Under the pieces are notes generated by a model that saw only the letters and a list, made by a program, of their open reading frames with translations, made no database searches and was not told the DNA's origin. The position numbers and the translations under genes were made by a program. Of a stretch of 38,549 bases of DNA, positions 17,071 to 25,327 are shown in pieces. Positions within the stretch are counted from its first letter, which is position 1, and each line of letters opens with the position of its first letter. Source of the DNA: Sphingobacteriia bacterium (GTDB lineage Bacteria; Bacteroidota; Bacteroidia; Chitinophagales; Chitinophagaceae); assembly GCA_947452295.1 (NCBI GenBank), contig CANGCK010000032.1:1-38549 (forward strand). Reading direction: 5' to 3'.

Positions 17071-18269
17071 CTAGGGTAGCATAGAATACCCATGTTTGGT
17101 TTTCCATAAGAAATACTTTTCGAACAATACTTTACTAAAATCATAGAATATATTAGGAATCATTACTGCAAAAGTTCTTGGCTTAAACAAATGATTTGCA
17201 AAAATGATGACTTCTTTTTTACCAGCGTCCATAATACAAACAGCAGGAATTTTACCCCAATGCTTTTTAATCAATGGCTTATGTGTTTCTGTTGCGCGAA
17301 TAATATTTTCGGCCACTATTTTACCAGTCACATCACTCGGATAGCCAGTTTTTGGTGCAAAAAATGGCACACTTCCCGGCTTCCAGGGTAAGCTGAAATT
17401 AACTGCTAATCCAGCAGACCAAATATTGGGATATTCTGTATGCCGATAATCTTCACCAACGGGCATGTAACCAGAAGGTGTTGCATGTAACTCTGAACTA
17501 TTGGTAACAAAGTCTACTCCAACAAAAGGAGGCATGATCATGCTAAATTTATAAGACAATGCAGTTCCATCCGTTAAGTACACTTTATCATCATCCATTT
17601 TTTCAATACCCACTTCTGTATGAAAATGTATATTAAACATTTTAAAGAATGTTTTAAACAGCGTTTCAGCACCTTTCATTCCATCAATTCCGAAGTGACC
17701 CAAAAATGTTTCGGGAGTAATCCAATGAATATCCACTTTATTTCTGATGTCATTTTCTCTGCACCATTTTTCAAAGTTGAATAAAAATTCATACCCAGCT
17801 CCAATACAACCTGCACTTTGACTGGCGCCAATAACAACCGCGCCGGGATTTTTTTTAATTCATCAAGGGCTGCTCTCGTTTTCATTGCTCCAGCTGGGGT
17901 GCCAATATAATGGGCATGTTCGGCAACACCGGGAGCCACATCATACTTAACTTTAGGGCCAGTTGCAACTACCAGTTGATCGTATTTAAAATTGCCCTTT
18001 GTGGTATACACCAATTGAGTAGCAGGATCAACTTTTAATGCCTCGGCTTCTAAAAATTCCACACCTTTTTTTCTAAAAATTGCTGCTTTAGGTATGGTAA
18101 TATCTTTTACTTCTCTTCTTTTAAAAGGCACCCAAATAAGAGATGGGATAAAAAGGAAGTCAGCACTTTTATCTATTACCATTACATCCTGATCTTTATT
18201 GCCTTTTCTTTTAAGCTCTAACGCTGCAGTAAAACCTGCAAAATTACCGCCAATTACAATCGTTTTCAT
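17071..18269 (-). pseudogene. Sulfide:quinone oxidoreductase-like flavoprotein, split by a frameshift in an A8 tract
   Basis: Two overlapping frames (18269 down to 17676, and 17736 down to 17071) are the halves of one gene. Adding one A to the run of eight at 17849-17856 (minus strand) restores a 399-residue protein. It then has the FAD motif VIGGNFAG at the N-terminus, IGASQSAGC with Cys155, PFFAPKTGYPS near residue 305, and Cys345 in AVCIMDAGKK. Two such cysteines, one per half, are typical of sulfide:quinone oxidoreductases, which pass electrons from sulfide to quinone and release polysulfide. As sequenced, the first reading frame loses the first Cys. The cause could be a real mutation, homopolymer phase variation, a -1 slip on A AAA AAA, or a sequencing error. 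Its promoter looks intact. Confidence 0.85.
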
Positions 18270-18390
18270 ATAGTATCTATTTAATGTTTTTTAATGGTCA
18301 CATAGTATTCGCCAAATAAACATATCAACCAGTAATTGCTTATTTTAATTGGCTCATTTCATGTGTATATGGTTTATTGGTTTTCCAATT

Positions 18391-18398
18391 CAAAGGTA
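18391..18398 (-). promoter_or_regulatory. -7 element of the sulfide:quinone oxidoreductase-like gene
   Basis: TACCTTTG on the minus strand, a full match to TAnnTTTG, with its upstream edge 29.5 bases from the centre of the shared operator. It leaves a leader of about 115 bases to the ATG at 18269, longer than the others. Confidence 0.7.
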
Positions 18399-18419
18399 AA
18401 AAGGCTAATCATTCTTGTA

Positions 18420-18435
18420 TGTAACATATATCACA
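18420..18435. promoter_or_regulatory. Shared Crp/Fnr-type operator between divergent genes
   Basis: TGTAACATATATCACA: arms TGTAA and TCACA around six bases, centre 18427.5. Both divergent promoters have a perfect -7 element exactly 29.5 bases away, so one bound dimer could activate both sides. Confidence 0.78.
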
Positions 18436-18456
18436 TTACAGCGAAATTGTTAACAG

Positions 18457-18464
18457 TAATTTTG
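18457..18464 (+). promoter_or_regulatory. -7 element of the methyltransferase / persulfide reductase transcript
   Basis: TAATTTTG matches TAnnTTTG fully. It begins 29.5 bases from the operator centre, the mirror image of the minus-strand element at 18391-18398. The leader to the ATG at 18491 is about 20-25 bases. Confidence 0.72.
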
Positions 18465-18490
18465 CTTCAATCAAAAAAGATAACCTGGCA

Positions 18491-19096
18491 ATGAAAGCAT
18501 TTTGGGATCAACGATATCAACAAGCTGAATATGTATACGGAATAGCTCCTAATACTTTTTTCAAAGAAGAACTAGACAAATTAAATCCCGGAAATTTAAT
18601 CCTACCCTGTGAAGGAGAAGGCAGGAATGCAGTATATGCGGCTAAAAAAGGGTGGAATGTATCTGCTTTTGACATGAGTGAGGCCGGTAAAGAAAAAGCA
18701 TCGCTTTTGGCTAAACAAAATAATGCATCCATACACTACTTAGTGAGTGATGTGATGGCTATAGAATATGATCCCCATCATGCAGATATGTTGGCTCTTA
18801 TTTATGCGCACTTTCCTCAAGAAATTAGAACAGTCGCTCACCGAAAAATGATTGACTGGGTAAAACCCGGTGGGAAAATTATTATAGAAGCATTTAATCC
18901 CTCTCAATTAAATAATAGTTCTGGCGGACCGAAAGACAATTCCATGCTTTACACCATAGAAATGTTACAAGAAGATTTCAAGGACTTAATTATTGAAAGT
19001 ATTGAATATAAAAAAGTCACATTAGATGAAGGGGCATTCCACCAGGGTGAGGCAGATATTATACAAATGATTGCTTCTAAAAAAACTAGTAATTAA
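18491..19096 (+). CDS. Class I SAM-dependent methyltransferase (TehB/thiol methyltransferase-like)
   Basis: 201 residues, cytoplasmic. The start FWDQRYQQAEYVYGIAPNTF is typical of small methyltransferases related to TehB and thiopurine S-methyltransferases. SAM-binding motif I is LILPCEGEGRNA at residues 36-47, and DWVKPGGKIIIEAF marks the end of the fold. Such enzymes methylate thiols, sulfide or metalloids; the substrate cannot be read here. Co-expression with sulfide and persulfide enzymes from a shared operator makes a thiol or sulfide substrate attractive, but this is inference. Fifty bases separate it from the next gene, probably in the same transcript. Confidence 0.85.
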   Translation: MKAFWDQRYQQAEYVYGIAPNTFFKEELDKLNPGNLILPCEGEGRNAVYAAKKGWNVSAFDMSEAGKEKASLLAKQNNASIHYLVSDVMAIEYDPHHADMLALIYAHFPQEIRTVAHRKMIDWVKPGGKIIIEAFNPSQLNNSSGGPKDNSMLYTIEMLQEDFKDLIIESIEYKKVTLDEGAFHQGEADIIQMIASKKTSN

Positions 19097-19145
19097 ATTT
19101 AATCCACTTAGCTTAAATGAATTTTTACAATAAAATAAATAGAAA

Positions 19146-20804
19146 ATGAAATACATCATCGTAGGCGCAGTTGCAGGTGGCGCAAGTACTGCAGCTCGAT
19201 TAAGGAGAATAGACGAACATGCAGAAATAATTATTTTTGAAAAAGGAGCATATATTTCTTATGCCAATTGCGGTCTACCCTATTATATTGGCAACGTAAT
19301 TAACGACAGGAATAAATTGTTTGTTCAAACAGCAGCAGCTTTTAATCAGCGATTTAATATTGATGTAAGAACCAAAACCGAAGTACTCGAAGTAAATGCT
19401 ACCAATAAAACTATTAAAGCCTTCAACCAAGAAACCGGAGAAACATATGAAGAAAGTTTCGACAAGTTGGTATTATCTCCTGGCGCAGAACCGATAAAAC
19501 CTCCCCTTCCGGGCATTACGAGTGAAGGGATTTTTACCTTACGCAATGTAACCGACACCGATTATATTAAATCGTATGTAACACAAAAATCTGTAAAAAA
19601 AGCAGTGGTAATAGGTGCCGGATTTATTGGATTGGAAATGGCGGAGAACTTATTCCACTTGGGTTTAGAAGTTACCATTATTGAAATGGGTAATCAAATT
19701 TTAGCTCCGGTAGATTTTCCTATTGCCGCCATTGTTCAGCAACATATTCGTTCAAAAGGGGTACAATTAAAACTCAATACAGCGGTAACCGGATTTGAGA
19801 GCGGCACCAATCATCCATTAAAAGTGAACCTAAAAACCGGAGAGCAGTTAGATGCAGATGTAGTAATATTATCGATAGGTGTTAAACCCGATACCAAATT
19901 AGCAATTTCAGCAGGTTTGAAAATTGGAGACACCAAGGGCATTTGGGTGAATGAGTTTTTACAAACCTCACACCCGGATATTTATGCAGTAGGTGATGCT
20001 ATTGAGTTTGAAAACCCTATTACCCATCAACCCTTAATTACTTATTTAGCAGGACCGGCAAATAAGCAGGGACGCATTTGCGCCAACAATATTGTTTTAG
20101 GTAATACACATCCTTATCATGGAGCAATAAATACTGCAATAGTAAAAGTGTTCGACATGACTGTTGCAACTGCAGGTACAGCAGCCAAGCATTTAACCAA
20201 CGCCAATATAAAACACATAGTATCTACTACGCACAATGGAGACCATGCAAATTATTATCCGGGCTCCAAACAAATGAGTATACAAATAGCTTTCTCACCG
20301 GAAAATGGCCAACTGTATAGTGCACAAATAGCCGGATATGAAGGCGTAGACAAAAGAATAGATATTTTATCTTCTATCATTAAACGGAACAGTACAATCG
20401 ACGAATTGGTAGAATTTGAGCATGCGTATGCCCCACCATTTTCTTCTGCAAAAGACCCGGTAAATATGGCCGGCTTTGTTGCAGAAAATATTTTATTAAA
20501 AAGATTACACGTTTTTTATTGGAATGAAGTATCAAGTATCCATAAAGATGATTTATTAATAGACGTTAGAAGAATAGATGAATTTGAAAAAGGAAATATT
20601 GTAGGAGCCATCAATATTCCTGTTGATGAAATCAGAAACCGCCTATCCGAAATACCTACTAATAAAAAATTGTACATCTATTGTGAAGCAGGATTAAGAG
20701 GCTATTTGGCTCAAAGAATTTTGTTACAAAATGGCTTTACTAATATAAAAAACTTATCGGGTGGATATCAACTGTGGAAAGCCGTAAATGCAGAACTAAT
20801 ATAG
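19146..20804 (+). CDS. CoA-disulfide / NADH-dependent persulfide reductase fused to rhodanese
   Basis: 552 residues. It starts with the FAD motif IIVGAVAGGASTAARLRRID, then SYANCGLPYYIG with the single redox Cys42, the mark of CoA-disulfide reductase-type enzymes. The NAD motif is VVIGAGFIGLEMAENL (about 154-169), the second FAD motif is IYAVGDA, and a dimerisation domain follows. A C-terminal rhodanese domain (about 465-552) has active Cys513 in IYCEAGLRGYLAQ. Characterised fusions of this layout reduce CoA or glutathione persulfides, and polysulfides, with NADH. That would provide a reductive branch next to the oxidative branch at 14404. A strong hairpin terminator follows 18 bases after the stop. 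Confidence 0.93.
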   Translation: MKYIIVGAVAGGASTAARLRRIDEHAEIIIFEKGAYISYANCGLPYYIGNVINDRNKLFVQTAAAFNQRFNIDVRTKTEVLEVNATNKTIKAFNQETGETYEESFDKLVLSPGAEPIKPPLPGITSEGIFTLRNVTDTDYIKSYVTQKSVKKAVVIGAGFIGLEMAENLFHLGLEVTIIEMGNQILAPVDFPIAAIVQQHIRSKGVQLKLNTAVTGFESGTNHPLKVNLKTGEQLDADVVILSIGVKPDTKLAISAGLKIGDTKGIWVNEFLQTSHPDIYAVGDAIEFENPITHQPLITYLAGPANKQGRICANNIVLGNTHPYHGAINTAIVKVFDMTVATAGTAAKHLTNANIKHIVSTTHNGDHANYYPGSKQMSIQIAFSPENGQLYSAQIAGYEGVDKRIDILSSIIKRNSTIDELVEFEHAYAPPFSSAKDPVNMAGFVAENILLKRLHVFYWNEVSSIHKDDLLIDVRRIDEFEKGNIVGAINIPVDEIRNRLSEIPTNKKLYIYCEAGLRGYLAQRILLQNGFTNIKNLSGGYQLWKAVNAELI

Positions 20805-20822
20805 TTAATACAATAAAATGAC

Positions 20823-20852
20823 AAAAGGCGCATATTAAAACATGCGCCTTTT
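20823..20852. terminator. Strong bidirectional hairpin terminator
   Basis: Perfect 11-base arms AAAAGGCGCAT (20823-20833) and ATGCGCCTTTT (20842-20852) with an eight-base loop. The A-rich left arm and T-rich right arm let it work in both directions. It separates the convergent persulfide reductase transcript and the seven-gene efflux operon. Confidence 0.9.
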
Positions 20853-20880
20853 CTGATTGTATTCTAATGTTTAAGGAAGG

Positions 20881-21090
20881 TTACATTGGCTCCTTTTTGC
20901 AAGTATTTAATCCAAAAATGGTATAAAGCGGGCAAAAGCTAATTAAGCTAGTAACCAAAAACACACCGCCCAAAACCAATAAAACGATACCCAAAGTACC
21001 TGTTATTTTTCCTGTAAAATAAAGTACAGAAATTACAATTGCTACAATAACGCGGATTATTTTATCCGTAGAACCCATATTTACTTTCAT
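20881..21090 (-). CDS. DUF2892 (YgaP-type) small membrane protein
   Basis: 69 residues. NMGSTDKIIRVIVAIVISVL, then LGIVLLVLGGVFLVTSLISF with CPLYTIFGLNTC. Two membrane helices plus the conserved CPLY-x-FG-x-NTC end identify the DUF2892 family, known as the membrane part of the rhodanese YgaP. It is the last gene of the efflux operon, 26 bases after the HMA-like gene. Link to sulfur or small-molecule handling is by association with rhodaneses; no activity is established. Confidence 0.88.
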   Translation of the reverse strand: MKVNMGSTDKIIRVIVAIVISVLYFTGKITGTLGIVLLVLGGVFLVTSLISFCPLYTIFGLNTCKKEPM

Positions 21091-21116
21091 AACTTCGATT
21101 TTATAATAATGAATAA

Positions 21117-21362
21117 TTATTTTTTAAAGCCGCTCATCAATTTACTGAATATACTTTTAGATGCTTTTTCAGGATAGCCCAATGAAGCCAACTCATCAAT
21201 TAATTCGTTTCTACTTAAATCAGTTCCTTCAATCAACACTTGAGCTGACGCTTTATTTACTTCAACTGAATGTATATTAGAATGGTGGGTCATAGCCTTT
21301 TGAATATTATTTACACAACCATCGCACTTAATATTGTCTAACAGTAATACTAGCTTTTCCAT
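21117..21362 (-). CDS. Heavy-metal-associated (HMA)-like domain protein
   Basis: 81 residues. An HMA-like ferredoxin fold: LDNIKCDGCVNNIQKAM carries the metal-binding Cys13-x-x-Cys16 pair, followed by VEVNKASAQVLIEG and LIDELASLGYPEKA. It has a short extra basic C-terminus. The usual M-x-C-x-x-C Met is replaced by Lys (IKCDGC). HMA proteins are copper or zinc chaperones in the cytoplasm. Here the gene sits between two DUF2892 genes downstream of an RND efflux system, which suggests metal or thiol delivery. The metal is not known. Confidence 0.85.
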   Translation of the reverse strand: MEKLVLLLDNIKCDGCVNNIQKAMTHHSNIHSVEVNKASAQVLIEGTDLSRNELIDELASLGYPEKASKSIFSKLMSGFKK

Positions 21363-21437
21363 AATGATCTGTTCTATGAATTTACAAAATAAATTGACAT
21401 AAAAAACAATAAATTATACCCATGTTTATAAAGATGA

Positions 21438-21647
21438 CTAACAACAGCTTTTGGTGTCAGTTGTGTTTCCTACGCCTGCTTTTTTTAAGAAAAACTCTAG
21501 CGGACAAAATTTGGTAATTGAAGACTGTAAAAGGTTTACTCCTACAAATACTGCAAGCCACAGCCATTGAATGCTTAATAAATAAGTTAAGACTACACTT
21601 GTTAATACAAATGTTCCTGCAACTGCACGGACAATTCTTTCTTTCAT
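21438..21647 (-). CDS. DUF2892-like small membrane protein with a C-terminal Cys pair
   Basis: 69 residues with two membrane helices (about 10-25 and 28-44), then KFCPLEFFLKKAGVG and a terminal SCC. KERIVRAVAGTFVL and FCPLEFFL resemble the DUF2892 pattern. The extra C-terminal Cys pair is unusual and could bind metal or sulfur. Second of two DUF2892-type genes in the same operon. Confidence 0.8.
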   Translation of the reverse strand: MKERIVRAVAGTFVLTSVVLTYLLSIQWLWLAVFVGVNLLQSSITKFCPLEFFLKKAGVGNTTDTKSCC

Positions 21648-21672
21648 ATTTTTATTGATTTTTATTTTTTAT

Positions 21673-21695
21673 GAAGACGCCAGCATGCCGTCTCC
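21673..21695. repeat. Imperfect inverted repeat inside the efflux operon
   Basis: gaagacg (21673-21679) and cgtctcc (21689-21695) pair with one mismatch around a loop containing gcatgc. It resembles short dispersed palindromes with AGACGG...CCGTCT arms found between genes in some bacteria. It may act as an mRNA-stabilising or processing hairpin between the 21742 and 21438 genes. Confidence 0.4.
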
Positions 21696-21711
21696 ACTTT
21701 TGAATTTTGAT

Positions 21712-21739
21712 TTTTGACTTTTGACTTTTGACTTTTGAC
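21712..21739. repeat. Heptamer tandem repeat (ttttgac x4)
   Basis: Four perfect copies of ttttgac, with degenerate copies on the left side. A similar but decayed run of ttttgac/ttttaattt-like words fills 22060-22125, so both gaps around the 102-residue protein gene carry the same sequence style. Confidence 0.75.
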
Positions 21740-21741
21740 TT

Positions 21742-22050
21742 TTAAAAGGTTGCTTTTTCAACTGGCAATACAAAAGCTCTAATTGGAAAACCAGTGTTCG
21801 CTTGCTGATTGTAGTCATTAAATAATTTTAATGCAATCTCCACATTCTCCTCTCCTGTAAAGGAGAAGAGAAAAATAGAATCAAATTTTTCATCACCGGA
21901 GCTAAACCAGTTGTCGATTAGGTTGGGGTGCTGACCATCTTTAAACCCAATGGTATCGGTGGCACTGTATACATGTATATTGGCTTTCTTAAAAATATCA
22001 GCCACCTGTTTAGTCTCTTCTTTTATTGCCGTTACAAATAATAGTTTCAT
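21742..22050 (-). CDS. 102-residue protein, possible ferredoxin-like/PII-like fold, unrecognised
   Basis: 102 residues, soluble. It starts MKLLFVTAIKEETKQVADIF, a beta strand and helix, continues with a strand-rich middle (KFDSIFLFSFTG) and a helix (VEIALKLFNDYN), and ends FPIRAFVLPVEKATF. A beta-alpha-beta-beta-alpha-beta order is plausible. Small proteins of this kind are found after RND pumps in metal-efflux operons (for example DUF3240), but the match was not certain. It lies 62 bases after the RND gene in a repeat-rich gap and is probably co-transcribed. Confidence 0.7.
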   Translation of the reverse strand: MKLLFVTAIKEETKQVADIFKKANIHVYSATDTIGFKDGQHPNLIDNWFSSGDEKFDSIFLFSFTGEENVEIALKLFNDYNQQANTGFPIRAFVLPVEKATF

Positions 22051-22111
22051 CTATAATTATTTTAAATTTTAATTTTTGAAATTTTAATTTTGACTTTTTA
22101 CTTTTGAATTT

Positions 22112-25100
22112 TTACTTTTTAATTTTATCTCGCATCATTTTAAAGTACAACAAGGGCACTACCAATAAGGTTAAGAATGTAGAGGTAACAGTACCACCCA
22201 TTAATGATATAGCCAATCCCTGAAATACCGGATCAAATAAAATGATTACTGCGCCTAATACCACTGCACCGGCAGTTAATAATATTGGCATTGTTCTTAC
22301 AGCACCTGCTTCAATGATAGACTGCTTCAATGGTATACCTTCTTCTAATCGGATGTTAATGAAGTCGATTAATAAAATAGAATTCCGAACCATCACCCCG
22401 GCCAATGCAATAAAGCCAATCATAGAAGTTGCAGTAAAGTATGCGCCCATCATCCAATGCCCAATTAAAATTCCAATTAAAGAAAGTGGTATTGCAGCCA
22501 GCATTACCAATGGAACTGTAAAATTTTGGAACCATGCTACAATCAACATGTATATAATTAAGATTACTGCTGCAAATGCAATTCCTAAGTCTCTGAATAC
22601 TTCAAACGTAATTTGCCATTCACCATCCCACTTTATTGAATACTCATCTTGGTTAACAGGTTGTGTATTGTATTCTTCTTTTAACACTTTAAATCCTACT
22701 GGCAATTGAATATTTTTTAAACTGTCAGACATGGCAGACATGGCATAAAATGGACTTTCTAACTCGCCAGCCATATCAGCTAACACATACACTACTTCTT
22801 TTTGGTTCTTACGATAAATACTTTTGTCTTTAACACTGGTATTTACATTTACTACATTTCGTAATGGAACCATATTGCCTTGCATACCAACTACCTGTAA
22901 ACTCAATAGTTGATTGATGCTACCTTTTTCTGCATCTTTTAATTGAAGTTGAATAGGTACTTGTGAGTAAGCTGATGGTTGATTTAATTTACCCACTATC
23001 ATACCGGACAATGCAGCCTGCACTGTAGCAGCAATTTGTGCAGTTGCCACACCATTCAACATGGCTTTTTCTTTATCAACCGATATTTGATAATCCTTTT
23101 GATCATCTTCTACCATCCAGTCTACATCTACTACATCAGTAGTTTTGTTCATCAATTGCTTTACTTGTTTTCCTATCGCAATTTGTTGTGTATAATCCGG
23201 TCCATAAATCTCGGCTACTATAGTAGAAAGCACCGGAGGGCCTGGTGGCACTTCTACAATTTTAATATTAGCATTGTATTTAGCCCCAATTTTCTGTAAT
23301 GGCTCTCGCATTTCTTTAGCGATATCATGGCTTTGAATACTGCGTTCTTCTTTATCAATTAAGTTCACCTGGATGTCTGCAACATTTTCTCCTCTTCGCA
23401 AATCATAGTGTCTTACTAATCCATTAAAACTAATTGGAGCAGAAGTGCCAATATATCCCTGATAATTTTTCACCATTGATTGTGTACCAACATAATTAGC
23501 AATATCAGCAGCTACTGCTTGTGTTTTTTCTAATGAAGTTCCTTCCGGCATATCAATGATTACCTGAAATTCATTTTTATTATCGAAGGGCAACATCTTC
23601 ACTGCCACTGCTTTTGAAGTTATCAACAACATTGATCCTATTAATATTACCACCGTACTCAATATAAATGTCCAACGCTTCCACCTGGTTTCTAACATGG
23701 GTTGAATGACTTTATAATAAATTTTATAAATGCCGGTTTCTTCCAAAGTAGTGCCTTTTTTCTCAGCTTGTTCACCACCATGATGCTCTTTTTCACGTAA
23801 GAATATATAGCCTAAATATGGCGTAAGAGTTAATGCAATAATTAAAGACAACATCATTGCAATAGCAGCGCCAATAGGCATAGGACTCATGTATGGCCCC
23901 ATCATACCCGACACAAATGCCATGGGCAACACCGCTGCAACTACAGTAAAAGTTGCTAAAATGGTAGGATTACCTACTTCGTTAATTGCAAAAATGGCTG
24001 CTTGCAATGGCGGTAACCTGCGCATTTTAAAATGCCGGTGCATATTCTCTGCTATAATAATTGAATCATCTACTACAATACCCGTAATAAATACCAATGC
24101 AAACAAAGTAATTCTATTCAGTGTGTACCCCATGAAATAATAACTGAATAATGTAAGTGCAAAAGTTACCGGCACAGAAAGAAATACTACCAAACCACCA
24201 CGCCATCCCATTGCCAACATTACAAAGAGTGTAACCACTACTATAGAAATAAATAAGTGAAACAATAGTTCGCTTACTTTATGTGAAGCAGAATCTCCAT
24301 AATTTCTTGTTTCAGCAACTTGCAAATCAGCTGGGATCAGATCTCTTTTTAAATGTTCTACTTTAGCTTTTATTTCAGCTGACAATTTCATTGCATCTGC
24401 GCTGGACTTTTTAGCAATAGATAATGTTACAGCTGGATAGGTAGATTTGTAGTTATTCAATCCGGCAGTGTCAGCTTTACCATAACCAAAGAAAACATAT
24501 TGTGAAGATGTACTAGTTGCTTCTGCTACTTTTGCTACCTGATGCAAATAAACAGGCTGCCCATTTTTTGATCCTACTACCAACTTTGCAACATCATCGG
24601 CTGTATTTAAAAAATCGCCTGTTTGAATAGCAAAAACAGAATCATTTTTAAGGAGTTTACCCGACTCATTTTGCACATTACTTGCTTGAATGGATTTACT
24701 TATTCCTAAAAAATCAACTCCATTTAATGCCATCAATGATTTATCTAACACCACGCTTACTTCTCTATTTCTTCCGCCCGAAATATTTACTTCTGCTACA
24801 TTGGGAACTTTTTTAATTTCATTGGACAGTGCTTGTCCTATTTGTTTTAACTGGTAATCATCATACTGTTCTCCCCACAATGTTAAACCCAATACAGGCA
24901 CATCATCAATGGCTCGTGGTTTTACTAAGGGCATGGTAACGCCTTGCGGCATGATGTCCATGTGTTTCATTATTTCACTGTACAATTTCACCAAAGATTT
25001 TTCTACATCTTCCCCCACATAGAACTGCACAATCAGCATTAGCTGACCTTGCATAGAAGTTGAATACACATACTCTACTCCTTTGATGTTAGAAATAAAT

Positions 25101-25321
25101 TTCTCCATTGGCGCAGCCATTTTTGTTTCCACTTCTTTGGGAGAAGCTCCCGGATAACCAATAAATATATCGGCCATGGGTACTTGTATTTGTGGTTCTT
25201 CCTCCCGTGGAATCAACATGGTACTATATCCGCCAATCAAGAGAAAACCAATCATTAACAAGATGGTTAACTTCGACTGTAAAAATGCTTTTGCTATATT
25301 TCCTGATAAACCTTTTTCCAT
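22112..25321 (-). CDS. RND efflux transporter, inner-membrane permease subunit
   Basis: 1069 residues with the 12-helix RND layout: one helix, a large periplasmic loop, six helices, a second loop, five helices. The proton-relay acidic pair is in GIVVDDSIIIAEN. The N-terminal IPREEEPQIQVPMADIFIGY and the loop sequence ISGGRNREVSVVLDKS place it in the general acriflavin/AcrB-like group rather than the CusA heavy-metal group. It forms a tripartite pump with the adaptor (6 bases upstream) and the TolC protein. The substrate is unknown; the operon's HMA and Cys-rich genes hint at thiol or metal conjugates. This is inference. Confidence 0.93.
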   Translation of the reverse strand: MEKGLSGNIAKAFLQSKLTILLMIGFLLIGGYSTMLIPREEEPQIQVPMADIFIGYPGASPKEVETKMAAPMEKFISNIKGVEYVYSTSMQGQLMLIVQFYVGEDVEKSLVKLYSEIMKHMDIMPQGVTMPLVKPRAIDDVPVLGLTLWGEQYDDYQLKQIGQALSNEIKKVPNVAEVNISGGRNREVSVVLDKSLMALNGVDFLGISKSIQASNVQNESGKLLKNDSVFAIQTGDFLNTADDVAKLVVGSKNGQPVYLHQVAKVAEATSTSSQYVFFGYGKADTAGLNNYKSTYPAVTLSIAKKSSADAMKLSAEIKAKVEHLKRDLIPADLQVAETRNYGDSASHKVSELLFHLFISIVVVTLFVMLAMGWRGGLVVFLSVPVTFALTLFSYYFMGYTLNRITLFALVFITGIVVDDSIIIAENMHRHFKMRRLPPLQAAIFAINEVGNPTILATFTVVAAVLPMAFVSGMMGPYMSPMPIGAAIAMMLSLIIALTLTPYLGYIFLREKEHHGGEQAEKKGTTLEETGIYKIYYKVIQPMLETRWKRWTFILSTVVILIGSMLLITSKAVAVKMLPFDNKNEFQVIIDMPEGTSLEKTQAVAADIANYVGTQSMVKNYQGYIGTSAPISFNGLVRHYDLRRGENVADIQVNLIDKEERSIQSHDIAKEMREPLQKIGAKYNANIKIVEVPPGPPVLSTIVAEIYGPDYTQQIAIGKQVKQLMNKTTDVVDVDWMVEDDQKDYQISVDKEKAMLNGVATAQIAATVQAALSGMIVGKLNQPSAYSQVPIQLQLKDAEKGSINQLLSLQVVGMQGNMVPLRNVVNVNTSVKDKSIYRKNQKEVVYVLADMAGELESPFYAMSAMSDSLKNIQLPVGFKVLKEEYNTQPVNQDEYSIKWDGEWQITFEVFRDLGIAFAAVILIIYMLIVAWFQNFTVPLVMLAAIPLSLIGILIGHWMMGAYFTATSMIGFIALAGVMVRNSILLIDFINIRLEEGIPLKQSIIEAGAVRTMPILLTAGAVVLGAVIILFDPVFQGLAISLMGGTVTSTFLTLLVVPLLYFKMMRDKIKK

Positions 25322-25327
25322 TACTTG

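Noticed and set aside
17071..18269. Two separate oxidoreductase genes
   Set aside because: The two frames overlap and join into one complete SQR-like protein after a single-base correction in a homopolymer.
22060..22125. Degenerate ttttgac/tttaa words as a possible CRISPR or iteron array
   Set aside because: Units are 7 bases without spacers, and they decay into AT-rich low complexity; no replication or CRISPR genes are near.
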